Shown: positions 1-7,419 of the stretch, piece by piece
Position numbering within the stretch: position 1 is the stretch's first letter
How the letters are laid out: every line of letters starts with the position of its first letter
Source: Labedella populi
GTDB taxonomy: Bacteria; Actinomycetota; Actinomycetes; Actinomycetales; Microbacteriaceae
Direction: 5' to 3'
Length of the DNA stretch: 64,000 bases
NCBI RefSeq assembly: GCF_004078655.1
Contig: NZ_RZNC01000007.1
Span: 46,803 to 110,802, forward strand
The notes under the pieces: model-generated
Told to the model about the DNA's origin: nothing
The model's input: the letters and a program-made list of their open reading frames with translations, nothing else
Databases searched by the model: none
Translations under genes and position numbers: made by a program

Positions 1-468
1 GAACTCGCTCGCGAGTCCCGCGACGTTCATCGAGATCATGGTCGACTTCGGGAACGCCCGTCCCATCCCGTCGGCGTCGAGCACGGCGACGCCGAGCGAG
101 GCGGCCCACCCCACGGGTGAGACACCGTTGCTGCCGCCGATCTCTGCGGCCATGACCGCCGTGACGGGGCGCTCGATGATGCGTTCGACCTCGGCGATGA
201 GCGTGTGCACCTGGGCGCTCGCGCCGAGCATCTCGATGCCGACGGAAGGAGCACCGATCCCCGACAGCAGGATGACCGCATCGTCGGGGCCGAGTTCGGA
301 GACCTGCATCAGGCGGACCGGCCCGAAGCGCTCGATCGACGTCTCGACGGAGAGCTGCACCGTGTGCACGGCACCCCCGCCTCCGGTCCCGAAGACGGCC
401 GCGCCCGCCGCGAGGGGCGCGACGTCGTCGCGTGTGATGAGCCGCAAGGGCTCGCTCGTGGTGCTCAT
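1..468 (-). CDS. DUF917 family protein, 5' part (runs off the window)
   Basis: The first 156 codons of a gene that continues beyond the left edge. The ATG lies at 466-468 on the complement. Near residue 27 there is a GTGGGG glycine loop, and around residues 107-135 the read-out AEIGGSNG followed by DADGMGRAFP, which are the signatures of DUF917 (S-methyl-thiohydantoin-desulfurase-like, hydantoinase-associated) proteins. The molecular function of the family is poorly defined; members usually sit with PucR regulators, purine/hydantoin permeases and hydantoinase-type enzymes. Here the gene is divergent from a PucR regulator with only about 70 bp between the starts, so co-regulation is likely. 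No frameshift is visible in the part seen. Confidence 0.8.
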   Translation of the reverse strand, partial: MSTTSEPLRLITRDDVAPLAAGAAVFGTGGGGAVHTVQLSVETSIERFGPVRLMQVSELGPDDAVILLSGIGAPSVGIEMLGASAQVHTLIAEVERIIERPVTAVMAAEIGGSNGVSPVGWAASLGVAVLDADGMGRAFPKSTMISMNVAGLASEF

Positions 469-541
469 GATTCGAGCGTAGGAATACTTCTCCCTCGCGA
501 CAATGTGGCGACGGAACCGGGAATCAGGAGAGACTGTGCTC

Positions 542-2041
542 ATGGAACAAACGACGTCGGACCGCGTCGAGCTCGGGGAGATCATCGAGCAAGCGGAGCG
601 CTTCCGCACGCGGGTGCTCACGGGCGACCCCGACGGCGTCGAAGTGCTCGGCGTCGAGATGCTCGCTCTCGACGATCTCGCGCGCGCGACGCGCGGCAGC
701 CTCGTGATCGCCACTCTTCCCACGGCCGAAGCGCCTCGGGCGTACCAGATCGACATCGCCGTGCGGCGGACGATCTCCTCGGGAGCGGCCGTGCTCGTCC
801 TCACCGGCGACGTGACCCTCTCGGAGACCTCCCGGACCCTCGCCCGCCGAGGCGCGCTCGTGATCCTCGGAGCGGACGCGGCACCGAGCGAGCTCGCGGT
901 CTTCGTCGACCGCCTCGTCCGGCGAGGCGCGGCCGGTGCGCTCTCCCGCGCCGAGCATGCGATCGAGGCGGTGAGCCGAGCCGCCGACGCCGGGACCGAC
1001 GACATCCGGACCGTGGTTCTCGAAGTGGCGAGCGCCGCCTTGAGCGTCGACGTGCACATCGACGAGGTGCCGGGCGTGCGCTGGTCCGACGCCGACGCGG
1101 TGTGCATCGGTGAGGTCCCGATCGGTCGCCTCGTCGCGGCGCGCGACGACCCCGCCGTGTCGATCGCCCGCCCGGTGATCGCCTCGGTGCTCTCGCGCGC
1201 CCTCTCCCGCGAGACGCAGGACCGGTTCGGACCGGTTCGGTCCCGCGCCGACCTGATCGTCGAGCTGCTCTTCGCCGAGTCGTCCCGCATCGACGGTCTC
1301 GCCGTCGATGCGGCGCGCGCCGGCCTGCCCGTGCAGCTCTCCCACTCCGTCGCGTGGCTCATCCCTCGCGTTCCCGACGACCGCGAGCGCCGCGTCCCGC
1401 CGTCGCTCGTCGCCGCCCTCGAGGTGCGGGCGCTCCAGCTCGTCGACGACCGTGACGAGACGTGGCACGTCGCGGCGTTCCACGACGATCTGCTCATCGT
1501 CGCATCGGAGGAGCTCGGTGCCGCCGACCATCAACGACGCCTCCGCGACGTCGTCGAGCGCTTCGTCGAGCAGGCAGCCGTGCTCGTCGGTACGGAGTGG
1601 ACCTTCACGATGGGCCTCGGGACCCCCCAGAGCGGGGCAGGCGGACTCCGTCAGTCGGCTACGGAAGCGCGCATCGCCGCGGAATCGGCCGTCGCAGGTG
1701 GGCGTCTCGGAGCGGTCGAGGTCACGGACGTCACCGGGCTGCGTCGCGTCCTGCTCGACTTCTACGCGTCTCCCCTCAGTCGCACACTGCTCGATGACGT
1801 GCTCGCCCCGCTCGACGCCCTCGGGCCCGAACGCGCCGAGACGTCCGTGCGGACCCTGCTCGCGTATTTGAGCACGCGCAACTCTCTCGCGCGGGCCGCC
1901 GAGATCCTCACGCTGCATCCGAACGCCGTGAACTACCGGATCCGCCGCATCGAGCAGACGCTCGAGCTCGAGCTCGACGACCCGGACGTCCGCTTCGCCC
2001 TCGAACTCGCGTGCCGCCTCCGCCTCGTCTCGAGTCGCTGA
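542..2041 (+). CDS. PucR family transcriptional regulator
   Basis: A 499-residue regulator. The C-terminal ~60 residues carry the PucR-type helix-turn-helix, with the typical stretch LARAAEILTLHPNAVNYRIR. The N-terminal ~120 residues fit the PucR/purine-catabolism sensor domain, and the middle a GGDEF-like CdaR domain. I chose ATG 542 because AGGAGAG at 526-532 lies about 9 nt upstream; a GTG at 536 in the same frame is possible but close to that site. PucR proteins control purine, allantoin or hydantoin use. The divergent DUF917 gene is the likely target, and self-regulation is likely. The effector cannot be read from the sequence. Confidence 0.88.
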   Translation: MEQTTSDRVELGEIIEQAERFRTRVLTGDPDGVEVLGVEMLALDDLARATRGSLVIATLPTAEAPRAYQIDIAVRRTISSGAAVLVLTGDVTLSETSRTLARRGALVILGADAAPSELAVFVDRLVRRGAAGALSRAEHAIEAVSRAADAGTDDIRTVVLEVASAALSVDVHIDEVPGVRWSDADAVCIGEVPIGRLVAARDDPAVSIARPVIASVLSRALSRETQDRFGPVRSRADLIVELLFAESSRIDGLAVDAARAGLPVQLSHSVAWLIPRVPDDRERRVPPSLVAALEVRALQLVDDRDETWHVAAFHDDLLIVASEELGAADHQRRLRDVVERFVEQAAVLVGTEWTFTMGLGTPQSGAGGLRQSATEARIAAESAVAGGRLGAVEVTDVTGLRRVLLDFYASPLSRTLLDDVLAPLDALGPERAETSVRTLLAYLSTRNSLARAAEILTLHPNAVNYRIRRIEQTLELELDDPDVRFALELACRLRLVSSR

Positions 2042-2143
2042 TCGCGCTCTCCCACCGATGTGCGGGCGGTTGCGAGCGATCGCGTGTTGCCGAGACAGCA
2101 ACGCAGCTGGGCCACCGACGCAGTGCGGCCGTAGCGTCGGCGT

Positions 2144-2815
2144 ATGAGCCACGACCACGCCCCTTGGGACGCAGCAGCCCACCGGCCGGCGAGCGACATG
2201 TTCGAGCCCGCGGCCTGGGAGGACCGGTACTCCGGCGACGAGAGCGTCTGGAGCGGGCACCCGAACGCTCAAATCGTGGCCGAGGCCTCCCGGCTCCCGC
2301 CGGGCACGGCGCTCGACGTCGGGTGTGGTGAGGGCGGTGACGTCGTCTGGCTCGCGCGGCAGGGCTGGACTGTGACGGGCGCCGACTTCAGCGCCAACGG
2401 CCTCGCGCGCGCCGCTCGTCACGCCGTGAGCGCCGGCGTCGCGGCGCGGACCGACTGGTGGCAGGTCGATGCGCACAGCTTCGGTTCCGGAGGCCGCGAG
2501 TACGACCTCGTGACCACGCACTTCCTGCATCCGCCGGACGGTGGAATGGTGGATGTCACGCGTCGGCTCGCCGCGGCCGTCGCGCCCGGCGGCCACCTCC
2601 TCGTGGTCGGGCATGCGCCGTCGGCCGTCATCACGCAGCTCTCGGAGAGCCACCGACGCGCGATGTTCCACGCCGAGGAGCTCCTGCCCGCGCTGCCGGC
2701 GGGATTCGAGGTGATCGCCGCCGAGGAACGGCCCCGTACCATGACCCGTGACGGCGTCACGATGGACGTCCACGACGCGACGCTCGTCGCCCGACGGCGA
2801 CCGACGGAGAACTGA
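2144..2815 (+). CDS. class I SAM-dependent methyltransferase
   Basis: A 223-residue protein with the SAM-binding motif I LDVGCGEGGD at residues 57-66 and an acidic motif (VTGAD) about 20 residues later. The N-terminal stretch with WEDRYSGDESVWSG is the TehB/UbiE-like lead-in seen in small methyltransferases that act on small molecules or thiopurine-like substrates. The substrate is unknown. It is a single gene, convergent with the siderophore-interacting protein gene, with a large inverted repeat between them. Confidence 0.82.
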   Translation: MSHDHAPWDAAAHRPASDMFEPAAWEDRYSGDESVWSGHPNAQIVAEASRLPPGTALDVGCGEGGDVVWLARQGWTVTGADFSANGLARAARHAVSAGVAARTDWWQVDAHSFGSGGREYDLVTTHFLHPPDGGMVDVTRRLAAAVAPGGHLLVVGHAPSAVITQLSESHRRAMFHAEELLPALPAGFEVIAAEERPRTMTRDGVTMDVHDATLVARRRPTEN

Positions 2816-2840
2816 GCCCCGTACCGGTCCGTGACCCCAC

Positions 2841-2915
2841 GGTCGCTGAGCTGGTCGAAGCGCCCCACACGTGCACACGGACGACGGTCACCACCCGTCG
2901 ACAAGCTCAGGGACC
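2841..2915. repeat. imperfect inverted repeat between convergent genes
   Basis: Arms at 2841-2858 (GGTCGCTGAGCTGGTCGA) and 2898-2915 match as reverse complements at 16 of 18 positions, with about 39 nt between them. The unit resembles the GGTCCCTGAGCNTGTCGA-type palindromic repeat I recall as widespread in high-GC actinobacterial intergenic regions. It sits between two 3' ends, so it could act as a bidirectional terminator or be a dispersed repeat. Confidence 0.55.
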
Positions 2916-2929
2916 GAAACGCTTCCCCG

Positions 2930-3790
2930 TCAGTCGGAGACGGGCTCGATGACGCCGATCGGTTCGCGTTTCTCGGCCTGGAACCGGTCCTCGGTTCGGC
3001 CCTGCGCCCAGTACCCGGACAACGAGAGTTCAGAGCGCTGCACGCCACGCTCGCGGAAGAGGTTCCGGAGGCCCTTCATCGCCTCACGCTCGCCGTGCGC
3101 GAAGATCTGCGGCCGCCCGTCGAGCCAGGGCACCGCGGTGACGGCGTCGACGAGGAGCGCCGGCTCGACCCCGTGCACCCAACGGACGACGACACCGCTC
3201 GGGGCGGGCAGCTCGATCTCCTCGGACACGTCCGGCACCTGCACGAACACGAGTCCGCGCGCCTCCCGCGGGAGCTCGTCGAGCGCGGCCGCCGCAGCGG
3301 GAAGGGCAGACTGATCGACGGCGAAGAGGTGCCAGTCGGACTCCGGATCCGGCCGATAACCGCCTCCGGGTCCCGCGAAGGTGAGACGGTCGCCCGGGCG
3401 CGCGCCGTCCGCCCAGGGGCCGGCGAGACCGTCCGATCCGTGCACGACGAAATCGATCGTGAGGATGCGGGCGATCGTGTCGATGGCTCGGACGGTGTAC
3501 GTGCGCGTGACGGGCAGATCCTCCGGGGCGAGGGTCTCGCGCAGTGCGGCGACGTCGTACGGCGGCTCGAGATCGAGCTCGGGCTTTGCGAAGAAGATCT
3601 TCACGTACGCGTCGGTGCTGTCGTTCGGCGCGAAGGCCTCGAACTGGTCGCCACCGAGGACGATGCGCACGAGGTGCGGGGTCAGCTGCTCGCGACGCAC
3701 GACCTCGAGGGTGATCTGCGGACGGGCCGGCCGCTGAGGTCGGGCGGAACGCTCGGGATGGTCGGGGATCGTCGCATCGATGGAGGACAT
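2930..3790 (-). CDS. siderophore-interacting protein (FAD/NAD(P)H ferric-siderophore reductase)
   Basis: A 286-residue flavoprotein of the SIP family, which releases iron from imported ferric siderophores by reduction in the cytoplasm. The FAD-binding motif RTYTVR is at residues 96-101, followed by DFVVHGSDGLAGPWA (about 113-127) and a glycine loop FAGPGGGY. The C-terminal NAD(P)-binding half contains AHGEREAMKGLRNLF. An in-frame extension upstream exists, but the start used (CAT at 3788-3790) has AAGGAG about 8 nt upstream. The region just before the start resembles a DtxR/IdeR iron box, consistent with induction when iron is scarce. No siderophore transporter is adjacent. Confidence 0.9.
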   Translation of the reverse strand: MSSIDATIPDHPERSARPQRPARPQITLEVVRREQLTPHLVRIVLGGDQFEAFAPNDSTDAYVKIFFAKPELDLEPPYDVAALRETLAPEDLPVTRTYTVRAIDTIARILTIDFVVHGSDGLAGPWADGARPGDRLTFAGPGGGYRPDPESDWHLFAVDQSALPAAAAALDELPREARGLVFVQVPDVSEEIELPAPSGVVVRWVHGVEPALLVDAVTAVPWLDGRPQIFAHGEREAMKGLRNLFRERGVQRSELSLSGYWAQGRTEDRFQAEKREPIGVIEPVSD

Positions 3791-3801
3791 GGGCGGGCTC
3801 C

Positions 3802-3820
3802 TTAGGTGACCCTTACATTC
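3802..3820. promoter_or_regulatory. possible DtxR/IdeR iron box before the SIP gene
   Basis: TTAGGTGACCCTTACATTC matches the actinobacterial iron-box pattern TTAGGTTAGGCTAACCTAA at 12 of 19 positions, with the TTAGGT half intact. It overlaps the ribosome binding region of the siderophore-interacting protein gene, where a bound iron repressor would block expression. The match is partial, so this is a suggestion. Confidence 0.45.
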
Positions 3821-3864
3821 CATCACGGTCCGAGGTCCCGCGGTGCACCCTCCCCCTCCTGGGG

Positions 3865-4803
3865 TCAGGCGTGCGTGTCGAGGGCAGCGAGGAGCCGCGT
3901 GACCGAGCCGCCGAGGTTCCACTCGTCGCGCAGCCGCTCGAGCTCGGCGCGCGACTCCCCGGTCACGGGCCGCAGCGTCGCACCGACCTCGTCGAGCGGC
4001 GGCAGGTCGAGATCAGGGACCACGCGGACGACGGCCGGCGCGACCGCCAGGTAGTCGGCCGCGGCCTCGAGCTTCGCCCGCACCGACGCCGACAGTCCGG
4101 CATCGTCCGATTCGACCGCATCGAGGAGCGCGTCGAGCGTCCCGTACTCGCCGAGCAGCGACGCCGCCGTCTTCTCACCGATCCCCGCGACCTCGGGCAG
4201 GCCGTCGGATGCGTCACCGCGCAGGGTCGCATAGTCGGCGTACTGCTCGGGCAGCACGCGGTACTTCTCGACGACCTGCTTCGCCGTGAGGACCTCGAGG
4301 TTCTTCATCCCCTTGGCGGTGTACACGACGCGGACGTCGCGGTCGTCGTCGATCACCTGGAAGAGATCGCGATCACCCGTGACGACGTCGACGGGCGAGG
4401 GCGCATGGCGCGCGTAGGTCCCGATGACGTCGTCGGCCTCGTGATCCGGGGCACCGACGACCGCGATCCCCGCGAGCTGCAGCACCACCCGGATCAACCG
4501 GATCTGGACCGTCAGTCCCTCTGGGACCGTCTCGACGTCGAGCCCGTCGGACGTCGTGCGCGCCAGTCTCTGCGCCTTGTAGCTGGGAACGAGCGCCACC
4601 CGCCACGTCGGACGCCAGGTATCGTCCCAGCAGGCCACGAGGTCCGACGGGCCGAACTCCGCCGTGAGTCGAGCGATCATGTCGAGTAGCCCGCGAACAG
4701 CGTTCACCGGAGTGCCGTCCGCGCGGCGGATGGAGTCGGGTACGCCGTGGAAGGCGCGGAAATACAACGACGCGGTGTCGAGGAGCATCAGGCGATCGGT
4801 CAT
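3865..4803 (-). CDS. 5'-3' exonuclease (PolA N-terminal-like, stand-alone)
   Basis: A 312-residue protein equal to the 5'-nuclease domain of DNA polymerase I without the polymerase. Metal-binding aspartates are visible in LLLDTASLYFRAFHG (start), ADDVIGTYA and VVTGDRDLFQVI. The helix-hairpin-helix LRGDASDGLPEVAGIGEKTAAS follows. Stand-alone copies are common in Actinobacteria besides PolA and process flaps or RNA primers. The frame is open far upstream, but MTDRLMLLD at 4801-4803 matches the family N terminus. It stands alone between two unrelated genes. Confidence 0.9.
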   Translation of the reverse strand: MTDRLMLLDTASLYFRAFHGVPDSIRRADGTPVNAVRGLLDMIARLTAEFGPSDLVACWDDTWRPTWRVALVPSYKAQRLARTTSDGLDVETVPEGLTVQIRLIRVVLQLAGIAVVGAPDHEADDVIGTYARHAPSPVDVVTGDRDLFQVIDDDRDVRVVYTAKGMKNLEVLTAKQVVEKYRVLPEQYADYATLRGDASDGLPEVAGIGEKTAASLLGEYGTLDALLDAVESDDAGLSASVRAKLEAAADYLAVAPAVVRVVPDLDLPPLDEVGATLRPVTGESRAELERLRDEWNLGGSVTRLLAALDTHA

Positions 4804-4922
4804 ACGCGATCGTGACACGTCGACCCTCGCGGCCGCGCGCGCCCGGAGCCTGATCGGGGCGGACGCGGGGAGGCTCGGCGCCGACGGAACAGGAGTCCGG
4901 CCGATTCCCGCGAGTCGCGGCG

Positions 4923-5336
4923 CTACCGCGGCGTCCGGAGCGGGCGGCACACGAGAACGGGACGCCGGGCGGAGTGCTGGATGCGCTGAGCGGTGCTGCC
5001 GACGAGGATCGTCTCGCTCAGTCCCTTCCCACCGCTCGCCACGACCACGAGATCCGCTGACAGGTTCTCGGCCGCCCGGACGATCTCCGTCGCGGGCGAT
5101 CCGCTGCGGATCTTCGTGACGATTCTCGGCCCCCACCCCTCGAAGTCGGAGGCCACGATGTCCAGGGCGGCCGTCGCCTCGGCGCGGAAGCTCAACTCCA
5201 CGGGGGCGGAACCCGCCTTCCGGCGCGGACCCAGCTCGTTCGCGACGGAAGAGCGAATCCCCCCACCCCGATCGGTCGCGGTTGTCGTGCTCCGCCCGGA
5301 CGAGAGGCCCGTTGGCGCGCTTAGGCTGAGGAGCAT
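4923..5336 (-). pseudogene. universal stress protein fragment (C-terminal half of a UspA domain)
   Basis: The C-terminal ~85 residues are clearly UspA-like: GSPATEIVRAAENLSADLVVVASGGKGL and then the nucleotide-binding GSTAQRIQHSARRPVLV. The N-terminal half of the fold, which should begin with an ATP-binding strand and aspartate, is missing. The only ATG in the frame (5334-5336) would overlap head-on the start of the divergent phosphatase gene, and the preceding ~35 codons look non-native. A GTG a little before ELSFRAEAT could start a short product. I read it as truncated, though expression of a half-domain cannot be excluded. Confidence 0.55.
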
Positions 5337-6036
5337 GGCCACAGTGATCCTCGTCCGGCACGGCCGAACGACGGCGAACGCGAGTGGCGTCCTCGCGGGC
5401 CGGATGGACGGCGTACTCCTCGACGACGTCGGTCGTGCGCAAGCTGCTCGCACCGCCGAGCGCCTCGCAGCGGTCCCACTCGTCGGCGTCGTCTCGAGCC
5501 CGCTCGAACGGTGCCGTCAGACGGCCGGGTTCATCCTCGACCGGCAGGAGGGCTCTCCCACGGCACCGCTCGAGGAGGGCATCACGGAGTGCGACTACGG
5601 CGAGTGGCAGGGCCGGACCCTCACAGATCTCGGTGGCGAGCCGCTCTGGTCGACGGTGCAGAAGCAGCCATCGGCCGTGACGTTCCCCGCCGGGGAGTCG
5701 ATGCTCACGATGCAATCCCGCTCCGTCTCCGCGGTTCGGCGCCTCGATGCGGAGTTCGAGGCCGAACACGGAGGGGGTGCCGTCTGGGTCGCGGTGAGCC
5801 ACGGCGACATCATCAAGTCGGTTCTGGCGGACGCGTACGGCATGCACCTCGACCTCTTCCAGCGCATCTCGGTCGGCCCGGCGTCCGTCTCGATCGTGCG
5901 GTACGGACCGGACCGGCCGGACGTGATCGCGACGAACACCGATTCCGGCGACCTCTCCTGGCTCCGCGCACAACCCGAGGCGGGAGATGTCCCCATCGGC
6001 GGCGGAGCGGGACCCGAGAGTCCCACGCGCTCCTAA
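5335..6036 (+). CDS. histidine phosphatase family protein, MSMEG_4193 type
   Basis: A 233-residue phosphoglycerate-mutase-like phosphatase. The catalytic motif VRHG is at residues 7-10 (His9), SSPLERCRQTA at 54-64, an acidic ECDYGEWQG near 85-93, and the second catalytic histidine in VSHGD (His156). The C-terminal extension with LRAQPEAGDVPIGGGAG is the mark of the MSMEG_4193 subfamily. It is followed 9 bp later by DUF3090 and then SCO1664, a trio kept together in many actinobacteria, so these proteins probably act in one pathway. The substrate is not known. The frame is open upstream, but the family N terminus is at 5335. Confidence 0.88.
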   Translation: MATVILVRHGRTTANASGVLAGRMDGVLLDDVGRAQAARTAERLAAVPLVGVVSSPLERCRQTAGFILDRQEGSPTAPLEEGITECDYGEWQGRTLTDLGGEPLWSTVQKQPSAVTFPAGESMLTMQSRSVSAVRRLDAEFEAEHGGGAVWVAVSHGDIIKSVLADAYGMHLDLFQRISVGPASVSIVRYGPDRPDVIATNTDSGDLSWLRAQPEAGDVPIGGGAGPESPTRS

Positions 6037-6045
6037 CATAGAGAT

Positions 6046-6594
6046 ATGCCTTCGATCGTCCACGAACACGACTGGCCGGACCGCGTCATCGTCGGCACGG
6101 TCGGCCGCCCCGGCGAGCGCACGTTCTACTTGCAGGCGCGTTCGGGTCGTCGCCTCGTGAGCGTCGCTCTCGAGAAGGAGCAGTCGGCCGTGCTCGCGGA
6201 GAAGATCGACGAGATCCTCGACAGCCTCATGGCCGCGCAGGGTGACTCCCTCACCATCCCCGCCGACACTCCCGTCGAGCTCGTCGACAACGAGCCCCTC
6301 GAGCAGCCCGTCGACGAGCAGTTCCGCGCCGGGACCATGGCCCTCGGCTGGGACCCCGCGACGTCGCAGATCACCCTGCAGGCCTACTCGCTCGTCGACG
6401 AGGACGAGGACCCGGACGACCCCCTCGCGTCAGAGCCGGAAGAGGTCCTCCTGCTCAAGATGCCCGTCGGCACGGCCCGCGCGTTCGCGAAGCGCACCCG
6501 CGAGATCGTCGGCTCCGGGCGCCCCATCTGCCCCTTCTGCGCCCAGCCCATGGACCCGAAGGGTCACACCTGCGAGCTGCCCGGCCTCCTCTGA
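6046..6594 (+). CDS. DUF3090 family protein
   Basis: A 182-residue protein of unknown function typical of the actinobacterial DUF3090 family. It opens with GTVGRPGERTFYLQARSG and ends with a cysteine-rich tail CPFCAQPMDPKGHTC, which could bind zinc. Its TGA overlaps the ATG of the SCO1664-type gene (TGATG at 6592-6596), so translation is coupled. It is the middle member of the phosphatase/DUF3090/SCO1664 operon. Confidence 0.9.
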   Translation: MPSIVHEHDWPDRVIVGTVGRPGERTFYLQARSGRRLVSVALEKEQSAVLAEKIDEILDSLMAAQGDSLTIPADTPVELVDNEPLEQPVDEQFRAGTMALGWDPATSQITLQAYSLVDEDEDPDDPLASEPEEVLLLKMPVGTARAFAKRTREIVGSGRPICPFCAQPMDPKGHTCELPGLL

Positions 6595-7400
6595 TGGCTC
6601 CCGTCGAGGAAGGGCGCGAGGAAGGGCGCGAGGAAGGGCGCGAGCACGATCTCGACGGCGGGCTCGAGCTCACGGGCCGTATCACCACGGCGTCCAACGC
6701 GACGTTCCTCGGCACGATCGGAGACACCTCCGTCGTCTACAAGCCCATCGCCGGCGAACGTCCCCTCTGGGACTTCCCCGACGAGTCGCTCGCGATGCGC
6801 GAGGTCGCCGCGTACCTCGTCTCCGAGTCGTTCGGGTGGAACGTCGTCCCCCGCACCTGGCTTCGTGGCGGTCCGCTCGGGATGGGCATGGTCCAGTTGT
6901 GGAAGGACGCCGACCCCGAGCAGGACGCCGTCGATCTGGTTCCGGCCGACGAGGTGCCCGACGAGGGCTGGCGCTTCGTCTTCGACGGGGTCGACGAGGA
7001 CGACCGTGTCGTCGCGCTCGTGCACGAGGACACGGCGGCGCTCCGCCGCATGGCCGTCTTCGACATCGTCGTCAACAACGCCGACCGCAAGGGCGCCCAC
7101 ATCCTCGCGATGCCCGACGGTCACCGCCACGGCGTCGATCACGGTCTGACCTTCCACGAGGAGTACAAGCTGCGCACGGTGCTCTGGGGCTGGCTCGGGG
7201 AGCCTCTCTCCCCCGAGGAGCTCGCCGGGCTCGACCGCGTCCTCGAGGACCTCTACGGCACGCTCGGCGACGAGTTGTCCGGTCTGCTCACGATCGCCGA
7301 GACCGACGCCCTCGCGGCGCGCCTCGAGGGGCTCCGCTCCGGGGCGGTGTTCCCCTCCCCCTCCGCACACATGCCGGCGGTCCCGTACCCGCTGTTCTGA
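6594..7400 (+). CDS. SCO1664 family protein (PI3/4-kinase-like fold)
   Basis: A 268-residue protein. YKPIAGERPLWDFPD contains the probable ATP-binding lysine; FDIVVNNADRKGAHIL resembles the catalytic loop (NxDR) and GVDHGLTF the metal-binding DxG region of PI3/4-kinase- and HipA-like kinases. This supports a kinase role, with an unknown substrate. Overlap with DUF3090 shows it is the last gene of the trio. The N terminus has a short repeat: a 12-bp unit read as EEGR three times (about 6607-6646), making a charged tail before the conserved domain; its copy number may vary between strains. Confidence 0.85.
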   Translation: MAPVEEGREEGREEGREHDLDGGLELTGRITTASNATFLGTIGDTSVVYKPIAGERPLWDFPDESLAMREVAAYLVSESFGWNVVPRTWLRGGPLGMGMVQLWKDADPEQDAVDLVPADEVPDEGWRFVFDGVDEDDRVVALVHEDTAALRRMAVFDIVVNNADRKGAHILAMPDGHRHGVDHGLTFHEEYKLRTVLWGWLGEPLSPEELAGLDRVLEDLYGTLGDELSGLLTIAETDALAARLEGLRSGAVFPSPSAHMPAVPYPLF

Positions 7401-7419
7401 GCACGGCGACCGCCGGCGC

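Noticed and set aside
524..2878. A 784-codon open frame on the complement across the PucR and methyltransferase genes
   Set aside because: It has no family similarity and is rich in Arg/Gly/His, as expected for an antisense frame of GC-rich genes; the + strand genes have clear domains.
4804..6069. The long N-terminal extension of the exonuclease frame on the complement
   Set aside because: The exonuclease domain begins at 4803; upstream it is antisense to the phosphatase gene and has low-complexity composition.
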